Assembly (NCBI RefSeq): GCF_900143065.1
Contig: NZ_FRCX01000012.1
Span: 118,992-182,991, forward strand
Origin: Duganella sacchari
GTDB lineage: Bacteria; Pseudomonadota; Gammaproteobacteria; Burkholderiales; Burkholderiaceae_D
Length of the DNA: 64,000 nucleotides
Direction of reading: 5' to 3'
Position 1 is the stretch's first letter. Each line of letters starts with the position of its first letter. Shown here in pieces: positions 1-8,337 of this stretch. The notes beneath the pieces were generated by a model. That model was not told the origin of the DNA. It saw nothing but the letters and a program-made list of their open reading frames with translations, and made no database searches. Position numbers and translations under genes: made by a program.

Positions 1-432
1 TACAAGGCTGGCGTGCCTATCGTCGCCGGGACGGACGATATCCCGGGCTTCACCCTGCATTCCGAGCTGGGGATGCTGGTCAAGGCCGGCCTGACGCCGG
101 CGCAGGCGCTGCAGGTGGCGACCCGCAACGGCGCCCGCTACACGCGCACCACCAATGACCGTGGCAGCATCGCACCGGGTAAACTGGCCGACCTGGTGCT
201 GGTGGACGGCGATCCGACCAAAAACATCGAGGATGTGCGCAAGGTGTCGGCGGTGGTGACCCGTGGCTATGTGATCTACCCGCAGGAGATCGACGCAGCG
301 CTGGGCATCGCGCCATTCGTCGGCGATGCACCGAAAGTGGCGAAAAATTCGGCAGCGGTGGCCGAAGTTTACGGCGGCAGTAACGAGGGCGCCCTGAACC
401 GCATTGAAACCAGCGCCCGCAAACGCGATTAA
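1..432 (+). CDS. Amidohydrolase family protein, C-terminal part
   Basis: The reading frame is open from the first base of the window, so only the last 143 residues or so are seen. They hold the AGTDD motif, whose Asp is the usual metal or catalytic Asp of metal-dependent amidohydrolases. After it comes the typical tail: HSELGMLVKAGLTPAQAL, then GSIAPGKLADLVLVDGDP and a VVTRG element of the small beta domain. This fits an imidazolonepropionase/prolidase-like hydrolase that cleaves C-N bonds in cyclic or peptide substrates. The substrate cannot be read from this fragment. It lies 132 bp upstream of the secretion operon, on the same strand, and is probably not part of it. Confidence 0.85.
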   Translation, partial: YKAGVPIVAGTDDIPGFTLHSELGMLVKAGLTPAQALQVATRNGARYTRTTNDRGSIAPGKLADLVLVDGDPTKNIEDVRKVSAVVTRGYVIYPQEIDAALGIAPFVGDAPKVAKNSAAVAEVYGGSNEGALNRIETSARKRD

Positions 433-492
433 GGCGTAAGGTCGGGTAAAGAAACGGTCATATTAAGAGCGTTTTAAGGGGCAAAACGGATA

Positions 493-523
493 AATCACGG
501 CAATAGTCGCTATTGCCGTGATT
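493..523. promoter_or_regulatory. 14-bp inverted repeat upstream of gspG
   Basis: Two perfect 14-nt arms (493-506 and 510-523) flank a 3-nt TCG loop in the 132-bp gap between the amidohydrolase and gspG. No T run follows on the + strand, so a simple terminator is unlikely. A TATACT hexamer at 530-535 lies 6 bp downstream and could be a -10 box, which would put the repeat over the -35 region as an operator. It could equally be an RNA hairpin that blocks readthrough. I see no clear Shine-Dalgarno before gspG. Confidence 0.5.
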
Positions 524-564
524 CCGCCTTATACTCTGCACTCATTTTTATTTGTTATCAAATT

Positions 565-1008
565 ATGAAAAAGTTTTCCGTCCGTCGCCACGTCCAACGC
601 GGCTTTACGCTGATCGAAATTATGGTGGTGGTGGTCATCATGGGCGTGCTGGCCGCGCTGGTGGTGCCCAAGCTGCTGAGCCGTACCGGCGAATCCAAAA
701 TCGCTGCGGCCAAGGTGGATATCGCCACCATCATGCAGTCGCTGAAGCTGTACAAGTTGGATAACCAGCGCTACCCGACCACCGAACAGGGCCTGCAGTC
801 GCTGCTCGAAAAACCCACCAGCGGCCCGGCTGCCAATGGCTGGAAAACGGGCGGCTACCTGGAGAAAATGCCGAAGGACCCGTGGGGTAATCCCTACCAG
901 TACCTGTCGCCAGGTATCAAGGGCGAGATCGACGTGTTCTCCTATGGCGCCGATGGCCAGCCCGGCGGCACCGGCGACGACGCCGACATCGGCTCCTGGG
1001 AAAACTAA
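565..1008 (+). CDS. gspG: Type II secretion major pseudopilin GspG
   Basis: This is the main subunit of the type II secretion pseudopilus, which assembles in the inner membrane and pushes folded substrates through the secretin. The 147-residue protein has a class III prepilin leader with the cleavage site G13|F14, Glu at mature position 5 (FTLIE), and a hydrophobic helix of about 20 residues. The conserved GspG stretch YPTTEQGL and the C-terminal calcium-site region (GADGQPGGTGDDADIGSW) follow. It is the first gene of the operon, 22 bp upstream of gspH. The ATG at 565 is the only start that gives a proper leader, although no strong ribosome-binding site precedes it. Confidence 0.97.
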   Translation: MKKFSVRRHVQRGFTLIEIMVVVVIMGVLAALVVPKLLSRTGESKIAAAKVDIATIMQSLKLYKLDNQRYPTTEQGLQSLLEKPTSGPAANGWKTGGYLEKMPKDPWGNPYQYLSPGIKGEIDVFSYGADGQPGGTGDDADIGSWEN

Positions 1009-1029
1009 GCTCGCAAGGGACAGCAGATC

Positions 1030-1500
1030 ATGCGCGCCGGCCAGCGTGGCTTCACGCTGATCGAATTGCTGGTGGTGATGGTCATTTTGGGCATCACGCT
1101 GGGACTGGTATCGCTGAACGCGATACCGGGCCGGCAGCAGTCCTTGCAGCAGGACGCCAAGCGTGTCGCGCTGCTGCTGCAACTGGCGCGCGATGAGGCC
1201 ATCGTCCGCAACCGCCAGATCGCTTTCGAGGCCACGCCCGACAGCTACCGCTTCCTGGTCCGCAACGACAACAAGCAGTGGGAACCGCTGACCCAGGATG
1301 ACCTGCTGCGTGAACGGAATTTCAAAAATGGGCCGCTCACGCTGATGCTCGATCCTTTGCCGCCCATCCCTGATCCCACGCTGCGCATCGTCTTCGGCCG
1401 CGAGCCGGTCGACAAGCCGTTTACACTGAACATGATGGCTGGCGAAGGCGCCAGCGTCACCATACGCGCCGATGGCATCGGCCACTTCACGGTGGACTAG
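1030..1500 (+). CDS. gspH: Type II secretion minor pseudopilin GspH
   Basis: The 156-residue protein has a 7-residue prepilin leader (MRAGQRG|FTLIE) with Glu5 and a hydrophobic N-terminal helix, followed by a globular domain with the GspH-type region QQDAKRVALLLQLARDEAI. It is a minor pseudopilin that sits below the tip of the pseudopilus. It lies between gspG and gspI, 1 bp before the gspI start, as expected for this operon. The identity rests on order, leader type and length. Confidence 0.93.
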   Translation: MRAGQRGFTLIELLVVMVILGITLGLVSLNAIPGRQQSLQQDAKRVALLLQLARDEAIVRNRQIAFEATPDSYRFLVRNDNKQWEPLTQDDLLRERNFKNGPLTLMLDPLPPIPDPTLRIVFGREPVDKPFTLNMMAGEGASVTIRADGIGHFTVD

Positions 1501-1501
1501 C

Positions 1502-1876
1502 ATGCGCCGCCGCTCCTCCCATCAAGGCTTCACCATGCTGGAAGTGCTGGTCGCGCTGATGATCGTCGCGACGGCGCTGATCGCCTCGCTGCGCGCCGTC
1601 GGCAGCCTGACCGCCAACAGCGACGGCCTGCGCGCCAATATGATGGCCACCTGGTCGGCCGAAAACCGGCTGGTGCAGGTGCGTCTGGCCAAAGTGTTCC
1701 CGCCGATCGGCAAGCAGACCTACGAATGCCCGCAGGGCGACCTGCTGCTGATGTGCGAGGAGGAGGTCATCGCCAGTCCGAATCCGCGCTTCCGCCGGGT
1801 GGAAGTGAGCGTGTATGCCGCTGACCATCCGGAGCGCCGCATTATCAAGCTGGTCCAACTGGTATTGAATTCATGA
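1502..1876 (+). CDS. gspI: Type II secretion minor pseudopilin GspI
   Basis: I chose the ATG at 1502 because it gives a short prepilin leader (MRRRSSHQG|FTMLE), whereas an upstream in-frame ATG at 1472 lies inside gspH. The protein has 124 residues. Its mature part begins with FTMLEVLVALMIVATALIA, typical of GspI, the core of the GspI-J-K tip complex that starts pseudopilus assembly. The start follows the gspH stop by 1 bp, and the last 4 bases overlap gspJ (ATGA), so translation is probably coupled. Confidence 0.94.
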   Translation: MRRRSSHQGFTMLEVLVALMIVATALIASLRAVGSLTANSDGLRANMMATWSAENRLVQVRLAKVFPPIGKQTYECPQGDLLLMCEEEVIASPNPRFRRVEVSVYAADHPERRIIKLVQLVLNS

Positions 1877-2520
1877 CGTCCCGTGCGCGCGGCTTTACGC
1901 TGATCGAACTGCTGCTGGCGATTTCCATTCTGGCCATCATCGCTGTGCTGGGCTGGCGCGGCCTGGATAGTATCGTGCGTTCGCGCGCTACCCTGAACAA
2001 CGATATGGAGCAGACGCGCGGGCTGCAACTGGCGTTCGCGCAGATGCAGAGCGATTGCGAAAACCTGGCCAGCAGCACACTGCTGCGCAACCGGCCCTTC
2101 CTGCAGGCGGAAGACAACCGCATCACGCTGGTGCGTATGGTGCTGGGCGAGAACCAGCCGACGCGCTTGCAGGTGGTGTCTTACCGCGTGGCGGACGGCG
2201 TGCTGACGCGGCGCGAGTCCAGCTACACGCGCGACCTGACGCAGCTGGATGTGCTGTGGCAGGCGGGGCTCAGCGACAATGACCCTTCTGCGGCAGTGGC
2301 GCTGCAATCCGGGCTACAGAATATGTCCATGCGCCTGTGGGTGCCGTCGCCGGGCGCCGCGCCTGGCAGTAACACCGGTTCGGGCGGCTGGCGCAACGCA
2401 AACGGCGTATCGACTGCCGGCGGTCCGGGCCTGACGCTGCCGACCGGGCTGGAAGTATCGCTGGTTCAGCAGGCGCAGACGGTGCCGCTGGTGAAGGCTT
2501 TCCTGCTGGGGGCCCTGTGA
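1873..2520 (+). CDS. gspJ: Type II secretion minor pseudopilin GspJ
   Basis: The 215-residue protein carries the leader MTSRARG|FTLIELLLA with Glu5 and the long globular domain of GspJ, including the region LQLAFAQMQSDCENLA. GspJ joins GspI and GspK at the pseudopilus tip. Its start overlaps gspI by 4 bases (ATGA) and its stop overlaps gspK by 4 bases (GTGA). A Gly/Ser/Ala-rich stretch (SPGAAPGSNTGSGG) near residues 158-171 looks like a flexible loop. Confidence 0.94.
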   Translation: MTSRARGFTLIELLLAISILAIIAVLGWRGLDSIVRSRATLNNDMEQTRGLQLAFAQMQSDCENLASSTLLRNRPFLQAEDNRITLVRMVLGENQPTRLQVVSYRVADGVLTRRESSYTRDLTQLDVLWQAGLSDNDPSAAVALQSGLQNMSMRLWVPSPGAAPGSNTGSGGWRNANGVSTAGGPGLTLPTGLEVSLVQQAQTVPLVKAFLLGAL

Positions 2521-3572
2521 AGCTGAAGCGTCAACAAGGCGTGGCGGTCATCACGGCGCTGCTGCTGACTACACTGGCGGTGACGATTGTGACCAGCTTG
2601 TTCTGGCTGCAGCAGGTGCAGGTGCGTTCGATGGAAAACCAGCGCTTGCAGTTGCAGACGCGCTGGATCTTGCGCGGAGCGCTGGATCTGAGCCGTTTGA
2701 TTCTGAACCAGGACGTGATGGATTCGCCGAATTTTACACAGCTGAACGGCGTGTGGGCGACGCCATTGGAGGAAACCCGGCTGGATGATTATGTGGAGCG
2801 CGAACGCCTACAGGGCGAAAGTTTTAACGCCACGCTATCTGGCCGCATGACGGACGCCCAGTCGCGTTACAATCTAGGCAACCTTGCAAGCAACCGGCAA
2901 ATCAACACGGCCCAGCTGGAGATGTTTCAGCGCTTGCTGGAGAATCTGCGGCTGGATACCGCTATGGCGCGTGGCGTCGCCGATCTGGTGGCCAATGCGC
3001 AGCCAGTGGCGCCGCCATCTGCTACTGGCGCTGGAACTGGCACCGGCACTGCGACAGGTACGGGCACTGGGACAGGTACCGGCACTGGGACTGGTACCGG
3101 CATTGGCACTAGCAGCGGTCCGCAGCAACCGGCCGCGCAATCGTCGGGCAGCGCGCAGCCGATCGGATTGGTGCGGGTGGAGGATCTGCTGGCGGTGAGC
3201 GGTTTTGCGCCGCCGGCGATTGAACTGCTGCGTGACTATGTCATTATCCTGCCGACGGATAAGGTGACGCCATTGAATGTGAATACGGCGCCTGCCGAGC
3301 TATTGTCGGCGCTGGTGCCGGGACTGTCGTTGTCGGATGCGGCAGCCATGGTCAGCGCCCGCAAGACGGCGTATTACCGCGACAAATCCGGCTTTACGTC
3401 CGTGCCGCAGATGGCGAACCATAGCGTGAAGGTGGACTGGGACGTGCGCAGCGACTACTTCCTGGCCTATAGCCGGGTGCGACTGGACCGCGCCTCGCTG
3501 GAGACGCAGTCCATGCTGGTGCGGCCAGGCAGATTACCGGCTACTACCGTGGCCTGGATAAGGGAATACTAG
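2517..3572 (+). CDS. gspK: Type II secretion minor pseudopilin GspK
   Basis: GspK caps the pseudopilus tip. The GTG start at 2517 overlaps the gspJ stop and gives the leader MKLKRQQG|VAVITALLL. Mature position 5 is Thr rather than Glu, which is normal for GspK, since it is the only pseudopilin without Glu5. At 351 residues it is long for a pseudopilin, as GspK usually is. The C-terminal part holds the helix-hairpin-helix-like segment VNTAPAELLSALVPGLS. A Gly-Thr dipeptide run at about residues 169-199 is encoded by an imperfect tandem repeat and looks like a surface linker. Confidence 0.95.
   Translation: MKLKRQQGVAVITALLLTTLAVTIVTSLFWLQQVQVRSMENQRLQLQTRWILRGALDLSRLILNQDVMDSPNFTQLNGVWATPLEETRLDDYVERERLQGESFNATLSGRMTDAQSRYNLGNLASNRQINTAQLEMFQRLLENLRLDTAMARGVADLVANAQPVAPPSATGAGTGTGTATGTGTGTGTGTGTGTGIGTSSGPQQPAAQSSGSAQPIGLVRVEDLLAVSGFAPPAIELLRDYVIILPTDKVTPLNVNTAPAELLSALVPGLSLSDAAAMVSARKTAYYRDKSGFTSVPQMANHSVKVDWDVRSDYFLAYSRVRLDRASLETQSMLVRPGRLPATTVAWIREY
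3022..3112 (+). repeat. Imperfect 12-bp tandem repeat inside gspK
   Basis: About seven degenerate units on the pattern ACNGGNACNGGN run through this stretch and encode alternating Gly and Thr (ATGAGTGTGTATGTGTG-type). Third codon positions vary between units, so the repeat is probably not a simple slippage hot spot now. It looks like an older expansion. Confidence 0.75.
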
Positions 3573-3579
3573 AACAGCG

Positions 3580-3603
3580 ATGAACGAAAGCGAGCTCCTT
3601 TGA
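3580..3603 (+). other. Seven-codon leader ORF overlapping the gspL start
   Basis: An ATG at 3580 opens a 7-codon frame (MNESELL) in the 27-bp gap after gspK. Its TGA stop at 3601-3603 overlaps the proposed TTG start of gspL by 4 bases (TTGA). This is the same geometry as the other coupled junctions in the operon, and gspL has no convincing Shine-Dalgarno of its own. Translation of this mini-ORF could deliver ribosomes to gspL. It may also be chance. Confidence 0.3.
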
Positions 3604-4835
3604 CTACATTATTTATCCGCTATCCGGCCAAGGCCAGCGTCGACAGCGGCGCCGCCCAGACCTGCCCGTTCGCGCTGGTGGGCGACGGCGGCAACCTGCT
3701 GCAGCAGGGCGCATCGCCGCTGGGGAATCTGGCGGACCTGGTTGCCTCATCGCGTCGCGTGGTACTGCTGCTGGCTGCTGCGGATGTGACGCTGTTGCGC
3801 GTCAAGGCGCCGCCGCTGTCGGCCGCCAAGCTGAAGGCCGCACTGCCGGCGCTGGTGGAAGAACAGGTGCTCGGCGATCCGGCTGACTGCGTGCTGGCCG
3901 CCAGCGCTGCTGATGAAGAAGGCTTGCGTACTGTGGCCGTGGTGCAGCGTGCCTGGCTGGAGGTCCTGGTCAAAGCCCTGCTGGCGCAAGGCGCCCATGC
4001 GGTGTCGGCGCTGCCGTCGCAACTGTGCCTGCCGTTCCAGCCGGGCGCTGTTTCCGCCACCGTGCTGCCGGGCGATGCGGGCTACGAGCTGGTATTGCGC
4101 CAGTCGCAGCTGGAAGGCCTGGGCCTGACGCTGCCGGCGCAACCGCAGATGGCGCTGCAAACCCTGCGGGCGCTGGCCGGCGAACAGGCGATGACGCTGT
4201 ATCTGGCGCCGGCGCAGATGGCGCAATTTGCGCCGCTGGCCGCCGAGGTGCCGCATCTGACGCTGGAAGAAGACCATTGGGCGCACTGGGTGGCGGCGTC
4301 GCGCAGCGCCGGACTGGATCTGGCGCCGGCACTGGGCACGGCCGGCGCAGCGTCGCGTGCGTGGCAGCTGTGGCGCTGGCCGGTGCGCATCGCCGTGCTG
4401 GCGCTGCTGGTCAACGTGGTCGGCATCAATATCGAATGGATGCGCCTCAAGGGTGAGGCCAAGACGGTGGACCTGTCGATGAAGCAGACCTTCAAGTCGG
4501 TCTATCCCAACGAGCCATTGGTCGCTGCGCCGATGGACCAGATGGCCCGCAATATCCGCCTGGCCAAAGCCAATAGCGGTGAAGGTAGCGCCGACGAATT
4601 TGTCGCCTTGAGCGCCGGCTTTGGCGCAGCGCTGAGCAGCCTGCCGCGCCGCGACATCATCGCCGCGCTGGAATACAAAGACCGCGCACTGATCGTGAAA
4701 GTCAAACCGAATACCGTGGATGCGGCCATGATGGCGCAGCTGCGCTCCGCACTGGCGGGCCGCAAGCTGCATATCGACGAGTCCTCATCCTCCTCCTGGA
4801 AGATCCAGCCCGCTACCGCAGGAGCAAAATCATGA
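3600..4835 (+). CDS. gspL: Type II secretion inner-membrane protein GspL
   Basis: GspL links the cytoplasmic ATPase GspE to the periplasmic parts of the machine. The 411-residue protein has an actin-like cytoplasmic domain (about residues 1-250), one transmembrane segment near 263-280 (RIAVLALLVNVVGINIEW) and a small periplasmic ferredoxin-like domain. The start is taken as the TTG at 3600, because the frame opens there and the N-terminus MTTLFIRYPAKA fits the family. It overlaps gspM by 4 bases (ATGA). Confidence 0.9.
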   Translation: MTTLFIRYPAKASVDSGAAQTCPFALVGDGGNLLQQGASPLGNLADLVASSRRVVLLLAAADVTLLRVKAPPLSAAKLKAALPALVEEQVLGDPADCVLAASAADEEGLRTVAVVQRAWLEVLVKALLAQGAHAVSALPSQLCLPFQPGAVSATVLPGDAGYELVLRQSQLEGLGLTLPAQPQMALQTLRALAGEQAMTLYLAPAQMAQFAPLAAEVPHLTLEEDHWAHWVAASRSAGLDLAPALGTAGAASRAWQLWRWPVRIAVLALLVNVVGINIEWMRLKGEAKTVDLSMKQTFKSVYPNEPLVAAPMDQMARNIRLAKANSGEGSADEFVALSAGFGAALSSLPRRDIIAALEYKDRALIVKVKPNTVDAAMMAQLRSALAGRKLHIDESSSSSWKIQPATAGAKS

Positions 4836-5335
4836 GTAAAGCGACACAAGACCTGCGCGCGCGTATCGACGCCTTCTGGCAAGTCCGCACCGAGCAGGAA
4901 CGCAAGCTGCTGCGCATCGGCGGTGCGGTGCTCGGCCTGGGCCTGTTTTATGGCGTGCTGGTTGGACCGGCGCTGGATGGCCGCGCCGAGCTGCACAAAT
5001 CGCTGCCGCAGCTGCACCAGCAGGCTGCCGAGATGCAGTCCATGGCGCGCGAGGCGCAAGCGCTGAAAGGCCAGAACACCATCGCGCCGACACCGATGAC
5101 GCGTGATGCGCTGAACGCCAGCCTGGCGGCGCGCGGACTGAATCCGCAATCGCTCAACATCACCGGCGAATACGCCAAGCTGCAATTCACCGGCGCCCAG
5201 TATGCCGGCGTGGTGGCGTGGCTGGACGCGGTCCGCACCGAAAGCCGCATCAACGTGGTGGACGCCAGCTTTACCGCGCAGGAGGCGCCGGGCGTGGTGA
5301 ATGCCGCGCTGACGCTGCGCCAGGAAGTCCGATGA
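4832..5335 (+). CDS. gspM: Type II secretion inner-membrane protein GspM
   Basis: This 167-residue bitopic protein has a short cytoplasmic N-terminus (MSKATQDLRARIDAFWQVR), a transmembrane segment around residues 30-48 (IGGAVLGLGLFYGVLVGPAL) and a periplasmic domain with a coiled-coil start and the GspM fold. It dimerises with GspL and stabilises it in the inner-membrane platform. It overlaps gspL and gspN by 4 bases each, as expected for coupled translation. Confidence 0.92.
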   Translation: MSKATQDLRARIDAFWQVRTEQERKLLRIGGAVLGLGLFYGVLVGPALDGRAELHKSLPQLHQQAAEMQSMAREAQALKGQNTIAPTPMTRDALNASLAARGLNPQSLNITGEYAKLQFTGAQYAGVVAWLDAVRTESRINVVDASFTAQEAPGVVNAALTLRQEVR

Positions 5336-6105
5336 AGCGTGCCATGCTATGGCTGCTGACCATCGCGCTGACGATGGCCTTGACGCTGCTGGTGTTCTTT
5401 CCGGCGGCGTGGCTGGGTTCCATTGTCGAGCAGCGCACCGGCGGCCGTTTGACGCTGGGAGATGCACAAGGTACGCTGTGGCGCGGTTCGGCGTTTATCG
5501 GCGGCGCGGCTGGCAACAACAGCCCGGTGACGCCCTTGCTGCCGGGCCGTTTCAACTGGAAGATTTCGCCGCTGGCGCTGGTCGGCATGGTTGACCTGCA
5601 GCTGGAGAATCCGGAAGCGCTGGCACAACCGGTGACTTTCCACGGCAGCTGGTCGCAATGGCAGTTGAGCCCATCGGCGCTGCTGCTGCCTGCCGAAGGC
5701 CTGGCCGGCCTGGGCGCGCCACTGAATACGGTGGCGCCCAGCGGCACCATGCGGCTGACCTGGACGGCGCTGCAGCTGGCGCTGGAAAACCGCCAGGTCA
5801 GCGTCAACGGCCGCACGACGCTGGAGATGACCGACATGGCATCGCGCCTGTCGTCGATCCGGCCGCTGGGCAGCTACAACATGGCGCTGGACTGGCATGG
5901 CCAGCAGGCGCAGTTGACGCTGAGTTCCGTCAAAGGGCCGTTGCTGTTGCGGGGCCAGGGAAGTTTGAATAACGGCCGCCTGCAGTTTTCCGGGCAGGCC
6001 GAGGCAGCACAGGGATACGAGGATACGCTGGCCAACCTGCTGAATCTGCTGGGCCAGCGCAAGCCAGGTAGCGACCGTAACGTCATCGCATTAGAGTTCC
6101 ACTAA
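5332..6105 (+). CDS. gspN: Type II secretion protein GspN
   Basis: I chose the ATG at 5332, which overlaps the gspM stop by 4 bases and opens with a membrane anchor (MKRAMLWLLTIALTMALTLL). The alternative upstream start at 5218 lies inside gspM. The 257-residue protein has the family pattern GGRLTLGDAQGTLWRGSAF near residue 40, and the rest is probably beta-rich and periplasmic. GspN occurs only in some T2SS operons and is an accessory part of uncertain role. Confidence 0.9.
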   Translation: MKRAMLWLLTIALTMALTLLVFFPAAWLGSIVEQRTGGRLTLGDAQGTLWRGSAFIGGAAGNNSPVTPLLPGRFNWKISPLALVGMVDLQLENPEALAQPVTFHGSWSQWQLSPSALLLPAEGLAGLGAPLNTVAPSGTMRLTWTALQLALENRQVSVNGRTTLEMTDMASRLSSIRPLGSYNMALDWHGQQAQLTLSSVKGPLLLRGQGSLNNGRLQFSGQAEAAQGYEDTLANLLNLLGQRKPGSDRNVIALEFH

Positions 6106-6119
6106 GATAAAGTCCGACT

Positions 6120-8336
6120 ATGAAAAAACAGTCCGTTAGCAAAAACCGTCTTCCTGCGCTGCGCCGCCTGAGCGCAGGTGCGATGCTGTGCTGTGCGATC
6201 AGCGCCGCGCCTACTGCTGCCTTGCTGCTGCCAGCCCTGGCGCATGCTGCGGCGGATGACGCCGCGCTGAATTTTGTCGGCGCCGATATTGAATCGGTCA
6301 TCAAGGCGGTGGGCCACTACACCAACATCACGTTCGTGATCGATCCGCGCGTGAAAGGCACGCTGACGGTGGTGTCGGAAAAACCGGTGACCAAGTCGCA
6401 GGCATTCAGCCTGCTGACTTCCGCGCTGCGCCTGCAAGGCTATGCGGTGGTCAGCGGCGACGGCTATGCCAAGGTGGTGCCGGAAGCGGACGCCAAGCTG
6501 CAGGCCGGACCAACCCAGGTCGATGCGCCGCAGGCCAAGGGCGACCAGATCGTCAGCCAGATCTTCCGCCTGAATTATGAGTCGGCCGCCAACGTGGTGA
6601 CGGTGCTGCGCCCCCTGATCTCGCCGAACAACACCATCAATGCCAACCCTGGCAACAACAGCGTGGTGGTGACCGACTACGCCGACAACGTCAAGCGCCT
6701 GGCGAAAATCGTCGCTGCGCTGGATGCGCCGGCGGTATCGGACCTGGACGTGATCCCGGTGCGCTACGCAATTGCCAGCGACCTGGCAGCGATGCTCAAT
6801 AAGCTCATGGATGCCGGCGCCGCCGGCAGCGGCGACGCCGGCAAGACCAGCGTGCTGGCCGACCCGCGCACCAACTCGCTGGTGCTGCGCGCGCCATCGC
6901 TGGCGCGCTCCAACCTGGCCAAGTCGCTCATCGCCAAGCTGGACCAGCCTACCCAGGAACTGGGCAATGTGCACGTGGTCTACCTGAAGAATGCGGAAGC
7001 GACCAAGCTGGCGCAGACCCTGCGCTCCGTGGTGACAGGCGAGGTCTCGCAACAGAACAACAGCAGCGGCACGGGGACGGGCACCGGCAGCGGTACCGGC
7101 CAGCAGAACAGCGGCAACAATGGCGGTGGCTTCGGCAACAACAACAGCGGCAACGCGGGTGGCGGTTCGTCGGGACCGAGCAATCCGCTGCTGAGCGGCT
7201 CCGGCAGCCAGCAGCAGGGCGGTGGCGGCGGCGCCGCAGGCTTCATCCAGGCTGACGCCAGCACCAACACCCTGATTATCACCGCGCCGGAATCGGTGTA
7301 CCGCAACCTGCGCGCCGTGATCGACCAGCTGGACGCGCGCCGCGCGCAGGTCTACATCGAGTCGCTGATCGTTGAAGTCACGTCCGACAAAGTCTCCGAG
7401 TTTGGCGTGCAGTGGGTGGGCGCAACCGGTAACTCGAACAGCACCTACCGCGTGGGCGGCCTGCAATCGTTCACCACCGGCGGCACCAATAACACGCTGA
7501 CCGCAGTTGCCACGGGCAAGGGCGCCACCCTGCCGACCAATGGCCTGTCCATCGGCATCTTCAAGAAGGTCGGCGATGCGATCGGCCTGGGCGCACTCGC
7601 GCACTCGCTGGAATCGGACGGCAACGCCAACATCCTGTCGACGCCCAACATGATCACGCTGGACAACGAGCTGGCCACCATCCGCGTGGGCAAGAACGTG
7701 CCGATTCTGACCGGCCAGTTCACCACCACCTCCGGCAACAACGCCAGCCCGTTCCAGACCATTGACCGCAAGGACGTCGGCCTGACGCTGAAAGTGCGGC
7801 CGCAGATTTCCGAAGGCGGCACCATCAAGATGGCGATTTACCACGAGACGTCCAGCGTGGATACCTCGACGCTGACGGCGCCGAGCGGCATTACGCTGAA
7901 CACCCGCATCATCGAAAACAATGTGATTGCCGACGATGGCCAGATCATCGTGCTGGGCGGCCTGATTGAAGACACGGAAGGCGACGGCACCGACAAGGTG
8001 CGCGGCCTGGGCGACATCCCGATACTGGGCAACCTGTTCAAGTACCAGAAGCGTAGCCGCAACAAGACCAACCTGATGATCTTCCTGCGCCCGGTTGTGG
8101 TGCGCAGCAAAGAGCAAAACAGCACGCTGGCGGCCGACCGCTACGACTACATGCGTCTGCAGCAGGAAGCCATCCAGCCGCCGGAAGGTATCCTGGTCAA
8201 AGACCTGGGCCAGCCGGTGCTGCCGCAGCTCAAGGATGGCGCACCGCTGGGCGGCGCGTCGATCCGTCCGATTACCCCGGCGCCGCTGCCGAGCAAGGCT
8301 GCGCCTGGCGCGGCTGAACCAGTCAAGCAGCAGTGA
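6120..8336 (+). CDS. gspD: Type II secretion outer-membrane secretin GspD
   Basis: GspD forms the outer-membrane channel through which folded exoproteins leave the cell. The 738-residue protein has a signal peptide (about residues 1-43, ending ALAHA). The N0 domain (LNFVGADIESVIKAVGHYTN) and three N1-N3 repeats follow. The N3 domain contains a Gly/Ser/Asn/Gln-rich loop near residues 311-375. The C-terminal secretin core has VPILTGQ and the closing segment VRGLGDIPILGNLFKY. It is 14 bp downstream of gspN and 1 bp before gspE. I see no pilotin gene nearby. Confidence 0.97.
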   Translation: MKKQSVSKNRLPALRRLSAGAMLCCAISAAPTAALLLPALAHAAADDAALNFVGADIESVIKAVGHYTNITFVIDPRVKGTLTVVSEKPVTKSQAFSLLTSALRLQGYAVVSGDGYAKVVPEADAKLQAGPTQVDAPQAKGDQIVSQIFRLNYESAANVVTVLRPLISPNNTINANPGNNSVVVTDYADNVKRLAKIVAALDAPAVSDLDVIPVRYAIASDLAAMLNKLMDAGAAGSGDAGKTSVLADPRTNSLVLRAPSLARSNLAKSLIAKLDQPTQELGNVHVVYLKNAEATKLAQTLRSVVTGEVSQQNNSSGTGTGTGSGTGQQNSGNNGGGFGNNNSGNAGGGSSGPSNPLLSGSGSQQQGGGGGAAGFIQADASTNTLIITAPESVYRNLRAVIDQLDARRAQVYIESLIVEVTSDKVSEFGVQWVGATGNSNSTYRVGGLQSFTTGGTNNTLTAVATGKGATLPTNGLSIGIFKKVGDAIGLGALAHSLESDGNANILSTPNMITLDNELATIRVGKNVPILTGQFTTTSGNNASPFQTIDRKDVGLTLKVRPQISEGGTIKMAIYHETSSVDTSTLTAPSGITLNTRIIENNVIADDGQIIVLGGLIEDTEGDGTDKVRGLGDIPILGNLFKYQKRSRNKTNLMIFLRPVVVRSKEQNSTLAADRYDYMRLQQEAIQPPEGILVKDLGQPVLPQLKDGAPLGGASIRPITPAPLPSKAAPGAAEPVKQQ

Positions 8337-8337
8337 T

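Noticed and set aside
6102..8117. 671-codon open frame opposite gspD
   Set aside because: Shadow of gspD: low-complexity, no ribosome-binding site, no domains.
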